A DNA stretch of 64,000 nucleotides from Eubacteriales bacterium (GTDB lineage Bacteria > Bacillota > Clostridia > Lachnospirales > Lachnospiraceae), in contig JAUNPK010000002.1 of assembly GCA_030536855.1 (NCBI GenBank), forward strand, positions 51,673 to 115,672. The letters are read 5' to 3'. The notes beneath the pieces were generated by a model. It saw only the letters and a list, made by a program, of their open reading frames with translations, did not search any database and was not told the DNA's origin. Both the position numbers and the translations under genes were made by a program. Below, piece by piece: positions 50,231 through 58,923 of the stretch (positions within the stretch are counted from its first letter, which is position 1; each line of letters starts with the position of its first letter).

Positions 50231-50419
50231 ATGGGAGTATAGCTTTACAAGTAAATTGCAGAAATTAAAAAGAAGGCTGCAATAAAGGTTGCTACACACT
50301 ATGCTAATGTAGCTTGTCCATTTAATACCTATTAGCTAAAAATGAGTAATGATGTTAAAAAACTAAGAAAATTTTGGATAGGGGATATGGAAATAAGATT
50401 AAGCGAAATCTCGTCCTAA
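50231..50419 (+). pseudogene. Decayed second agrD-like gene
   Basis: In one frame the sequence reads MGV, stop, LYK, stop, IAEIKKKAAIKVATHYANVA, CPFNTY, stop, LKMSNDVKKLRKF. This is an AgrD-like peptide with the ring CPFNT and a Y-x-x-K-M recognition segment in which the expected YQPKMP has become Y-stop-L-K-M-S. Simple C-to-T changes (CAG to TAG, CCA to CTA) would explain the third stop and the Leu. A GGGGTGAAC lies upstream. It is broken by three in-frame stops. Confidence 0.7.
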
Positions 50420-50700
50420 AATATATTTTAGCGGTAGAACGCGAAAAAGAAAAGTGGTATTTTGACAATATTTGAAAAGCTGAAATGAGATTAGAGAAGA
50501 TTTATGGAATTAAACAAAAAAAGGATACAAACTTTGCGAATATAAAGGTATTGTAAAGATAATTTTCTTATGTAAATGTGACGCGTCCATTTTTAATATA
50601 TGAATTAAAGATGAATGGTAAAGTTAAAAAGAAATATTGATTTGAACTATAGTCAAGTAAGTAGACACGATTATTAGGAAAAACTTTCTGGAACCATCCG

Positions 50701-51420
50701 TTAATCCTGATTCCAGAAGAGTTCTTCTTTTTCATTTGGTGTTAGCATTCCAAGAGAGCCGTGAGGCCTTCTTGAGTTGTAGAATCCTTCAATGTATTCA
50801 AATATGGATAGCTGTAACTCTTGCAAAGAGTGATAGGTTCTCCGGTTAGTTTCTTCTTTTTTGAGGTATTTGAAGAAACATTCACAGCAAGCATTATCGA
50901 AGGGATAACCTTTCTTTGAGAATGATTGCACGACATTAAGAGAATCCAATAACTGCCTGAATGCAAAAGCAGTATATTGAGATCCTCGATCAGAATGGAA
51001 CATAAGCCCTTTAGGACAGTTCCTTTTATCATAAGCTTTTTTGAACGCAGTCATTACTAAATCAACATCAGGTTTTGCAGAAATGTTCCAGGCGATGACT
51101 TTGCGTGAAAATAAATCCATTACAATACAGAGGTAATACCATTTACCAGCGACTCTGATATATGTGAAATCGCTGACCCAGACGATGTTTGGACATTTTT
51201 GGTTGAACTCTTGATGTAGATGATTGGTACAATCACCATTATCTTTATGGCGGTAATTACGGAAAGGTTTTTCCGTGGACATGCGTGGTAGCTGAAGAGT
51301 TCTCATCAGGCGGTACACTCGTCCGACACTGATGTTTATGCCATAATCACGCTGAAGAACATAGGTGATTTTATATGCACCAAGACGCTTGTTGTAATCG
51401 GCGTAAATCTGAAGAATCAT
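50701..51420 (-). CDS. IS3-family transposase OrfB (DDE integrase domain), copy 1
   Basis: This catalytic subunit has the DDE triad in VWVSDFTYIRVAGKWYYL (first Asp), LMFHSDRGSQYTA (second Asp) and YPFDNACCECFFKYLKKEE (Glu), the rve integrase core. The frame is open further upstream of the ATG at 51420 and reaches the orfA end, where a run of seven A residues (minus strand, near 51,600) offers a -1 frameshift site to make the OrfAB fusion, as in other IS3 elements. Confidence 0.92.
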   Translation of the reverse strand: MILQIYADYNKRLGAYKITYVLQRDYGINISVGRVYRLMRTLQLPRMSTEKPFRNYRHKDNGDCTNHLHQEFNQKCPNIVWVSDFTYIRVAGKWYYLCIVMDLFSRKVIAWNISAKPDVDLVMTAFKKAYDKRNCPKGLMFHSDRGSQYTAFAFRQLLDSLNVVQSFSKKGYPFDNACCECFFKYLKKEETNRRTYHSLQELQLSIFEYIEGFYNSRRPHGSLGMLTPNEKEELFWNQD

Positions 51421-51557
51421 TTTTGCAATGTGTTGATTTTCTTTGGTGCGGTCAGCTGGTTCTGAATTATAATGTTTGTAATAAGTGCTTCTGTTGACAC
51501 CTAAAACTTTACAAAGGATTTTGATGTCGTGTTGGAAGCGTAGCTTATGAACAGCTT

Positions 51558-51851
51558 CTAATCGTTGCTCGAGTGTGGCGTGAAGATGGCAATCGCTTTT
51601 TTTAATATGAGAAGTTCTTCTTCAAGTTGAGCGTTGCGTTTTTGAAGTTCTTTTACCTGCTTTGCAGTGAGGACCTCGCCATCATCCGTTTCAACGGTTG
51701 AGTATTGTTTAATCCAACGGCCAAGAGCAGTTATGGATACACCGTATTCTTTACACAGTGCTGCTTGGGTTTTGCCTCCGGATTGATAAAGGTTGACAAG
51801 AGTTCGCTTGAAGTCTTCGTCATACCGTGTTCCTGTTTTACCAGTGGACAT
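51558..51851 (-). CDS. IS3-family OrfA (helix-turn-helix and leucine zipper), copy 1
   Basis: The 97-residue protein has the IS3 OrfA helix-turn-helix (YDEDFKRTLVNLYQSGGKTQ, then YGVSITALGRWIKQYS) and a C-terminal leucine-zipper helix (VKELQKRNAQLEEELLILKKA). It binds the IS ends and regulates transposition. AGGAGG lies upstream of its ATG. It ends over the poly-A slippery site. Confidence 0.92.
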   Translation of the reverse strand: MSTGKTGTRYDEDFKRTLVNLYQSGGKTQAALCKEYGVSITALGRWIKQYSTVETDDGEVLTAKQVKELQKRNAQLEEELLILKKAIAIFTPHSSND

Positions 51852-51933
51852 GAGTAAATACCTCCTTTTTGGTGTCTACTTAATTGTAATGTATAGTTAC
51901 TTTGTGTGTCCACTTTTTTAATATAGATCCATT

Positions 51934-52380
51934 TATGCAAACGAAACAGATGTAGATTCCAATGCTGAGAATAAGATTTCGACATTTGAGAGTGCTGATT
52001 TATCTAGTGATTATTTTTCCGATAATTCGATAAGTTTATTAGGTGCTTATTATGATGTACATAGTGATTGTTTATCAATTGGAGCCAATATTAATGATGC
52101 AGTTATCTTTCTTTATGTTTCGGGGTGGTTGGACTATGGTTACAGTTATGATAGATATTCGTATGTTGATAACGGCAATATAAGTTTAGATGACTATTAT
52201 ACAGACTCGGATATGAGTTGTCATATAAACTACAGAGAAGATTGGGGAATTAAAATTTATGATAATTATTGTGAGAAATATTATGATGTTATTATATGTG
52301 GTCAGTACGAAGGAACTCTTAGAATTAGGCTCCAGGTATCCAGAACAGGTGAATTAAGTTTTAGCTGTGGATGGTATTGA
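51934..52380 (+). pseudogene. Secreted-protein gene truncated at its 5' end by IS copy 1
   Basis: An open frame runs from the IS edge to the stop at 52380. It starts YANETDVDSNAENK, which looks like the end of a signal peptide (A-x-A-N) and mature protein start, and goes on for 148 residues rich in Tyr, Asp and Ser (DYGYSYDRYSYVDNGNISLD; CGQYEGTLRIRLQV). No start or signal peptide is present, so the IS removed the 5' end. The beta-rich secreted protein is of unknown type and lies first in the lipoprotein-ABC gene run. Confidence 0.7.
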
Positions 52381-52439
52381 TTTTATAAATGATAAATGAT
52401 ATTTGATTCTTTTAAATAATCTAAAGAGGGGAACGTGGT

Positions 52440-53616
52440 ATGCTTAAAAAATTAAAGAGTAAATGTAGTATTTGTTTTTTTATTATGACACTGTTTATGA
52501 CAGCTTGTGGAAAAGATAATACTACTACAGAGAACAATAGTTATAATGATGTTGAAAAGGTTGGTTACTATTATTCTGTTTTAAATGATTACACAAAAAA
52601 TAGTGATGGAAAATTAAATAAGAGTAATGGTACTTACATTTCATATTTTGATTATGAAAGCAAGACAAGTGTTCCCCTATGTTCCAATATAAATTGCAAC
52701 CACTATAACCATGGGTGCAATTCATATTTTGACGAGAATCAGTGCTTGGGCGGAATGTTTTATGACTATAATGGAAGGATATATATGATTGAAAGAACTG
52801 ATCAGAAAGATGTCCTGGTTTCGTATGATAAGTATGGTCAAAATAAAAATAATGAATTGGAATTATCAAGTGAGAAACAGTATGTTGGATATAATGGTGC
52901 ATTCAAAAAGAGTATGAGTAGACTTTTTAAGGATAAGTTATTCTTTGTGAGATATAACAATGACGACAAAGGAAGCATAGTGAATCTAACAATTTGCTAT
53001 GTTGATATGCAGAAAAAAGATAAGGTTAATGAAGTTGGCGAAATACAGGTATTCAAAAATCAAAGAGGTGAAATAGTAAAATTTATTGAGAATAGTAATA
53101 ATATATACTTGCTTACTCAACAAAGTCAGACAAGCAATACGACTGATAGAAAAAGAGAGTGCTATAAAATTAATATTGGAGAGCATAAACTTGAAAATAT
53201 AATAAAGTGTTCTTCAACCGAATTTTCTTCAATTGTGAAAGGTGATACATATTATTGGCTAGATGAAACAATAATTGATGATGATGAAAATCTATATTTT
53301 AGTTCGTGGGAGTTTACTAGAGAAATAAGTAATGTATCATCTGATGGAGAATATGTTCTTAATAAGTTTAATACAAGTAATTCAACAAATCAGATAATAT
53401 ATGTATTAAATCATAACAATAATGTTGTCGGTCCTTCAGGATTAAAGCTTAAGGGAATGGACAGCCAATATATTTATTTAGATTTTAAATATAATTCAAA
53501 TTCAGAAAATCAATCTGAAATATCTGTAATAGAAAATGGAAATGGAATAAAGATTATAGATAAACAAGGTAATGAAGTTAAAACAATATGTTTTTCAGTA
53601 AATTATGAAAGAGATC
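52440..53616 (+). pseudogene. Lipoprotein gene, 5' part, split by IS copy 2
   Basis: The frame begins with a lipoprotein signal: MLKKLKSKCSICFFIMTLFM followed by TAC with the lipid-accepting Cys at residue 23. The body resembles beta-propeller surface lipoproteins (DUF5050-like), with repeated YDKYG, YFDYESKT and LYFSSWEF strands. The IS was inserted after base 53616; the visible frame then runs a few codons into the IS and stops at 53651. Removing the IS and one ATC joins it in frame with 54909-55141 into one ~470-residue lipoprotein. Confidence 0.85.
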
Positions 53617-53674
53617 TGAACTATAGTCAAGTAAGTAGACACGATTATTAGGAAAAACTTTCTGGAACCATCCG

Positions 53675-54394
53675 TTAATCCTGATTCCAGAAGAGTTCTT
53701 CTTTTTCATTTGGTGTTAGCATTCCAAGAGAGCCGTGAGGCCTTCTTGAGTTGTAGAATCCTTCAATGTATTCAAATATGGATAGCTGTAACTCTTGCAA
53801 AGAGTGATAGGTTCTCCGGTTAGTTTCTTCTTTTTTGAGGTATTTGAAGAAACATTCACAGCAAGCATTATCGAAGGGATAACCTTTCTTTGAGAATGAT
53901 TGCACGACATTAAGAGAATCCAATAACTGCCTGAATGCAAAAGCAGTATATTGAGATCCTCGATCAGAATGGAACATAAGCCCTTTAGGACAGTTCCTTT
54001 TATCATAAGCTTTTTTGAACGCAGTCATTACTAAATCAACATCAGGTTTTGCAGAAATGTTCCAGGCGATGACTTTGCGTGAAAATAAATCCATTACAAT
54101 ACAGAGGTAATACCATTTACCAGCGACTCTGATATATGTGAAATCGCTGACCCAGACGATGTTTGGACATTTTTGGTTGAACTCTTGATGTAGATGATTG
54201 GTACAATCACCATTATCTTTATGGCGGTAATTACGGAAAGGTTTTTCCGTGGACATGCGTGGTAGCTGAAGAGTTCTCATCAGGCGGTACACTCGTCCGA
54301 CACTGATGTTTATGCCATAATCACGCTGAAGAACATAGGTGATTTTATATGCACCAAGACGCTTGTTGTAATCGGCGTAAATCTGAAGAATCAT
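53675..54394 (-). CDS. IS3-family transposase OrfB, copy 2
   Basis: The protein is the same as the copy 1 OrfB, with the DDE residues in SDFTYIRV, FHSDRGSQ and FDNACCECF. It lies on the strand opposite to the lipoprotein gene it disrupts. Confidence 0.92.
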   Translation of the reverse strand: MILQIYADYNKRLGAYKITYVLQRDYGINISVGRVYRLMRTLQLPRMSTEKPFRNYRHKDNGDCTNHLHQEFNQKCPNIVWVSDFTYIRVAGKWYYLCIVMDLFSRKVIAWNISAKPDVDLVMTAFKKAYDKRNCPKGLMFHSDRGSQYTAFAFRQLLDSLNVVQSFSKKGYPFDNACCECFFKYLKKEETNRRTYHSLQELQLSIFEYIEGFYNSRRPHGSLGMLTPNEKEELFWNQD

Positions 54395-54531
54395 TTTTGC
54401 AATGTGTTGATTTTCTTTGGTGCGGTCAGCTGGTTCTGAATTATAATGTTTGTAATAAGTGCTTCTGTTGACACCTAAAACTTTACAAAGGATTTTGATG
54501 TCGTGTTGGAAGCGTAGCTTATGAACAGCTT

Positions 54532-54825
54532 CTAATCGTTGCTCGAGTGTGGCGTGAAGATGGCAATCGCTTTTTTTAATATGAGAAGTTCTTCTTCAAG
54601 TTGAGCGTTGCGTTTTTGAAGTTCTTTTACCTGCTTTGCAGTGAGGACCTCGCCATCATCCGTTTCAACGGTTGAGTATTGTTTAATCCAACGGCCAAGA
54701 GCAGTTATGGATACACCGTATTCTTTACACAGTGCTGCTTGGGTTTTGCCTCCGGATTGATAAAGGTTGACAAGAGTTCGCTTGAAGTCTTCGTCATACC
54801 GTGTTCCTGTTTTACCAGTGGACAT
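54532..54825 (-). CDS. IS3-family OrfA, copy 2
   Basis: It is identical to copy 1 OrfA: helix-turn-helix followed by a leucine-zipper helix, ending over the A7 slippery site used for OrfAB fusion. Confidence 0.92.
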   Translation of the reverse strand: MSTGKTGTRYDEDFKRTLVNLYQSGGKTQAALCKEYGVSITALGRWIKQYSTVETDDGEVLTAKQVKELQKRNAQLEEELLILKKAIAIFTPHSSND

Positions 54826-54908
54826 GAGTAAATACCTCCTTTTTGGTGTCTACTTAATTGTAATGTATAGTTACTTTGTGTGTCCACTTTTTTAATATAG
54901 ATCCAATC

Positions 54909-55141
54909 TGACTTATAATAAAGCAACTAGAGAAGGAAGAAGTGGCGTTGTTGAGATGTTTGATTTGGATAATAAGTTTATATACATAAAAACTAGTGAA
55001 CGTGCATTAGAAGGACTAGAATTAACACCAGTTTATAAGATGATGCAAGATGCAATTTCAGATCGAATTTATTATCTAGTTGCTCTCCCAAAGGAAAAAA
55101 TAGGTAATGAAATTAATATAAGTGATTGGATTGTTTTATGA
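54909..55141 (+). pseudogene. Lipoprotein gene, 3' part, after IS copy 2
   Basis: The frame continues the lipoprotein from RDL|TYNKATREGRSGVVEMFD to the end DRIYYLVALPKEKIGNEINI...VL. It ends at TGA 55139-55141, overlapping the ATG of the permease gene at 55138, so in the unbroken state it was translationally coupled to the transporter. Confidence 0.85.
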
Positions 55142-57366
55142 TTATGATGGAAATTAATAAAACATTTAATAAAAGAATTATTATATTATATTGCAGTTTA
55201 TTGATATTAATAATGTTTGTATTTTATAGAAATAATGCAAATGAATACCAGGTTATTACGAAAGACAATGAGAATTTGACTGTAAATAATTTCGAAATAT
55301 ATACAATATGTAATGATGGCATAAAATATTACAATAATCTTGATGTTACGAATGTCGAGGAAAGACTAAGTAACACAATACAAATGTTAGTAAATAATAA
55401 TGATATAAATAATCCAAATGTAAAAAGAGGTATAGATTTATTTGTTGAAAAAATTGAATATGTAAACGAATATAAAAATACTATAAATAAAGAAATATTG
55501 TATGCAGATTACTATAATAACAATGCATTGTTTGTAAATAATGACTCCTTTTTTAATAAGAATCTATATAATACAAAAGGATTTATGAAAAAGATTGCTG
55601 ATATAAATGTCATACCATCTAATCATACTGCTATTGAGAAAGTGGTGAAGAGTAATTATATACAGTATGTTTTAATCATTTTTCTTATTTTGATTGTTAT
55701 TGGTTTTTTCGACGAGAGAAAGAACGGAATGTGGGAAATTATACATATTGCTTCCAATGGTAGAACTAGGTTGTTAATAAAGAGAATTTTGTTATTATTA
55801 CTTGCATCTATATTTATTTGCTTAATTACATACGTTGCTGTATTTATGATGAGTTATAGGATCTATGGAGGAATAGACAGTTTGCCAAATTATATACACT
55901 CGGAAAGTAGTTTTTCCAGGTGTTCATTGTTGGTAAGTGGGTATGATTATATTGTAATATTTATCATAATAAAGGCGTTGTATCTGTTTGTAATAGGCTT
56001 ATTATCATTCATGGTCTTATCCTTATTTAGGAATAATCATATTGGTTGTTATGTATTAATAGCAATGTTTTTAATAGAATATATTTTATATAACTCTATT
56101 CCTTATAAAAGCAAGATTGTAGCATTAAAATACTTCAATATTTTTCAATTAATTATTCCCAATAATTACTTTATGGAATATAAGAACTGTGTTTTATTTT
56201 GGGGAATTATAGATGAAATATTATTTACAGTATATTACGCTTTGATGTTATCTATTATTTTAATTATATTTACAATAATTATTAATAATAAAATGCATCC
56301 AATTTCAGAAATTGAACATTTTGCAAAAACCAAAGCTCTTTATTATAAAATAAAAGGAATGATTTTAATAAGAATGCCTTTATTTTTCTTAGAATTATGG
56401 AAATTGCTCATATCTCAGAAGATTATAATAATTTTAATACTTGGTATTGTAATTGCTAATAATAACAGCGTTCAAAGAGGGGTGCTTTATGATGCCGAAA
56501 TGATCGAAACTCGAAGAATATATGAACAGATAGAAGGTAGTTTGGTAGAAGACGCAAAAACTTATATGAACCATTATGATGCAGAAACTGAAATAATAAA
56601 TCAGAAAAGTAGTAGAGGTTATAATGATTATGTTGTTAGTTTAAGAAAAAATGCGTCCAATAATGTTTGGCGAAATATTAAATATCTTGAAGATTTGAAG
56701 GAAAAAAATAATTTCAATGGAGTTATGATGCTTCAGTATGAATATGAAGGTTTACTTAATAATACGGTTAGCAAGAATCAAGGCGAGATTAGCTTTATAG
56801 TTGTGCTAACAATGTGTTTATCGTTATTTTCAATATTCTCCTTTGAATCCAAAAGCAAAATGACATATTTAAATAATGCTAGTCTGAATAGAAAGAAGTT
56901 ATTAATAACAAAAATGAGTGTTGGAGTCTTCATTACTTTTCTGCTATGGGGAACTATATATATTCCGAATGCGTTGAATATCCTAAAACTATACAATATA
57001 CAAAATTCTAATAATGATATTAGAAATCTTATGTGTTTTGAAAGTGTATCGTTTAACTGTAGTATAAGTACTTTTTTGTTATTAATAGTAATTGGAAGAC
57101 TTGCTGTAATGATTTTATTATTTTTTGTATTATCAATAATAACTTATAACAAAACGTATATTGTTGCATTACTTATGTCATTGATTATTCCGATAATGCA
57201 TATACCGTATTTATTGGAATGGAAATATGGAAGTGCAATATCACCTATTTCAATTTTGTCATTTACGGAAGTATTTAATGCTTTTGGTATGAATATGGTT
57301 CTTTGTTTAGTATATGTAGTCCTCATCTTATTAATAATAGTAAGATGGAATGTGAAGTTACGCTAA
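55138..57366 (+). CDS. Large ABC-2-type transporter permease
   Basis: The 742-residue protein has two halves, each with a long membrane helix near its start followed by an extracytoplasmic domain and four to five more helices (VLIIFLILIVIGFFDERKNG; RILLLLLASIFICLITYVAV; FIVVLTMCLSLFSIFSFESKS; MILLFFVLSIITYNKTYIVALLM). The layout matches ABC-2-type exporters with a duplicated module, as in peptide, lantibiotic and antibiotic export. No substrate motif is visible. ATG 55138 overlaps the lipoprotein stop; 55144 and 55147 are other choices. The ATPase follows 15 bases later. Confidence 0.85.
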   Translation: MIMMEINKTFNKRIIILYCSLLILIMFVFYRNNANEYQVITKDNENLTVNNFEIYTICNDGIKYYNNLDVTNVEERLSNTIQMLVNNNDINNPNVKRGIDLFVEKIEYVNEYKNTINKEILYADYYNNNALFVNNDSFFNKNLYNTKGFMKKIADINVIPSNHTAIEKVVKSNYIQYVLIIFLILIVIGFFDERKNGMWEIIHIASNGRTRLLIKRILLLLLASIFICLITYVAVFMMSYRIYGGIDSLPNYIHSESSFSRCSLLVSGYDYIVIFIIIKALYLFVIGLLSFMVLSLFRNNHIGCYVLIAMFLIEYILYNSIPYKSKIVALKYFNIFQLIIPNNYFMEYKNCVLFWGIIDEILFTVYYALMLSIILIIFTIIINNKMHPISEIEHFAKTKALYYKIKGMILIRMPLFFLELWKLLISQKIIIILILGIVIANNNSVQRGVLYDAEMIETRRIYEQIEGSLVEDAKTYMNHYDAETEIINQKSSRGYNDYVVSLRKNASNNVWRNIKYLEDLKEKNNFNGVMMLQYEYEGLLNNTVSKNQGEISFIVVLTMCLSLFSIFSFESKSKMTYLNNASLNRKKLLITKMSVGVFITFLLWGTIYIPNALNILKLYNIQNSNNDIRNLMCFESVSFNCSISTFLLLIVIGRLAVMILLFFVLSIITYNKTYIVALLMSLIIPIMHIPYLLEWKYGSAISPISILSFTEVFNAFGMNMVLCLVYVVLILLIIVRWNVKLR

Positions 57367-57381
57367 ATAGTAGGAGAAGTT

Positions 57382-58302
57382 ATGAAATTAGTCTTAAATA
57401 ATTTAAAGAAAACATATGGTACAGTTCAGGCACTTAAAGGAATTAATTATACATTTACACCTGGAATATACGGAATACTAGGTGCTAATGGTGCAGGAAA
57501 ATCTACAATGATAAATCTCATAACAGATAATGTTGCAAGAGATAAACGAGATGGCGGAAGCATTTTGTTTTCCAGAGAAAATGAGGAACCTAGGGATATA
57601 TTAAAGCTTGGTAAAGATTTTAGGGCAGTTGTAGGATACATGCCCCAGCAACAGGGATTTTATGAGGACTTTTCGCCAAAGGCTTTCTTAAAGTATATGG
57701 CTGAGATAAAGGGTGTGAAAGCAAGAAAGATTGTAGATGACAATGGTAACACCACCACAAAAAAAGTTAGTCAGCTGATAGATGAGCTCTTAGAAGTAGT
57801 TAATCTAACATCGGTTGCAAATAAAAAGATAGGTGGATTTTCAGGCGGTATGAAGCAGCGTGTTCTTCTTGCACAGGCACTACTTGGTAATCCTAAGATA
57901 CTTATATTGGATGAACCAACAGCAGGACTTGATCCTAAGGAGAGAATCAGCATTAGAAACTACATAGCAGAGCTAAGTAAGGATAAGATTATTCTCTTTG
58001 CAACCCATGTGGTCAGTGATATTGAGTGTATTGCTGATAAGGTGCTTCTACTAAAAAAAGGAGAAATCATAGCTGATGGTACACCAAGCGAGCTTATTGA
58101 AGCGATGGCAGGGAAAGTTGGCGAGATAAAGTGTTCTATTGATGAAATAGAGGATTTACAGAGTAAATATAAGATAGGAAATATACGTCAAAGAAAGGAT
58201 GGACTGGCATTAAGAATAGTTGGTGACGAACTCCCAGAGGAAGCTATTGTTACAGATAATGATATTGATTTAGAGGATGTGTATTTGTATTATTTTGAAT
58301 AA
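57382..58302 (+). CDS. ABC transporter ATP-binding protein
   Basis: The 306-residue ATPase has Walker A GANGAGKSTMINL, Q-loop GYMPQQQGFYEDF, signature FSGGMKQRVLLAQALLG, Walker B ILILDEPTAGLDP and H-loop FATHVVSDIE. A C-terminal ~80-residue extension (IKCSIDEIEDLQSKYKIGN) is of the DrrA/BcrA-like type. The Q-loop is followed by the GFYEDFSPKAFLKYMAEIKG segment. It energises the permease encoded just upstream. Pairing with a lipoprotein gene is typical of peptide or toxin export and immunity systems. Confidence 0.93.
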   Translation: MKLVLNNLKKTYGTVQALKGINYTFTPGIYGILGANGAGKSTMINLITDNVARDKRDGGSILFSRENEEPRDILKLGKDFRAVVGYMPQQQGFYEDFSPKAFLKYMAEIKGVKARKIVDDNGNTTTKKVSQLIDELLEVVNLTSVANKKIGGFSGGMKQRVLLAQALLGNPKILILDEPTAGLDPKERISIRNYIAELSKDKIILFATHVVSDIECIADKVLLLKKGEIIADGTPSELIEAMAGKVGEIKCSIDEIEDLQSKYKIGNIRQRKDGLALRIVGDELPEEAIVTDNDIDLEDVYLYYFE

Positions 58303-58332
58303 GTAGGGAATAGTGTTTAAATGGCAGTTAAC

Positions 58333-58847
58333 AAGTTTATATTAACGATTTACTTACAAAGAATAAGGTTGAACAGGCAAAGGCGTATCTTTATCAGATG
58401 AATAGAGAGATATTAAATGCTCAGAATGTGTACAATACAGGGCATGAAGCCTTTGATGGAATCCTAAATTATTATGCAGAAAAATATGCTAACAAATCCT
58501 TGATATTGGAGGTCTCTGTTTCAATACCGGAGAATCTTGAAATCGATATATTTGATGTAAATATTGTACTAGGTAACTTACTTGATAACGCCTTGGAAAA
58601 CGCTATCATTAATACAGAGGTAGACTTTAGTTTAAAATATAATGCCGGAATGCTACACATTTCTATGTCTAATCTATTTGAGGGTAATATAAAGAGAGTA
58701 GATGGAAATATTGTAAGTAGAAAGGGCGATAATCATGGGCTTGGATTAGACAATGTAAAGAGAATCGTTGATAAATATTATGGGACTATGGTTATGGAGT
58801 GTGATGATGGAAGGTTTGATGTTGATGTGATTATGTTTGTTGGGTGA
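58333..58847 (+). pseudogene. GHKL histidine kinase, C-terminal fragment
   Basis: The frame is open from 58333 (NDLLTKNKVEQAKAYLYQMN) to 58847. It has the GHKL N box (NLLDNALENAI) and G box (NHGLGLDNVKRIVDKYYG) but no membrane part or phospho-accepting histidine region. An in-frame ATG at 58398 would give 149 residues. It is most like an AgrC/ComD-type kinase that lost its front half. Confidence 0.75.
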
Positions 58848-58923
58848 GAGAATCAGTTTTGAATTGATTATGTTTGATAATAATATTTAGATTAGTAATA
58901 GATGTACAAAAGGTGGTGACAAA

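Larger units (their letters stand above)
50643..51931 (-). mobile_element. IS3-family insertion sequence, copy 1 (1,289 bp)
   Basis: The bounds are set by comparison with copy 2: identity begins at TGAACTATAG (50643) and ends at ATAGATCCA (51931). The ends start TG and finish CA, with imperfect terminal repeats sharing AAGT-GACAC. The left flank (ATT) and right flank (TTT) do not match, so no target duplication is seen and one flank was probably lost by deletion. Confidence 0.9.
53617..54905 (-). mobile_element. IS3-family insertion sequence, copy 2 (1,289 bp), with target duplication
   Basis: It is identical by eye to copy 1 over 1,289 bases (offset 2,974). It interrupts the lipoprotein gene and is flanked by a 3-bp direct repeat, ATC (53614-53616 and 54906-54908), the usual size for IS3 elements. 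The intact duplication and identity with copy 1 point to recent insertion. Confidence 0.93.
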
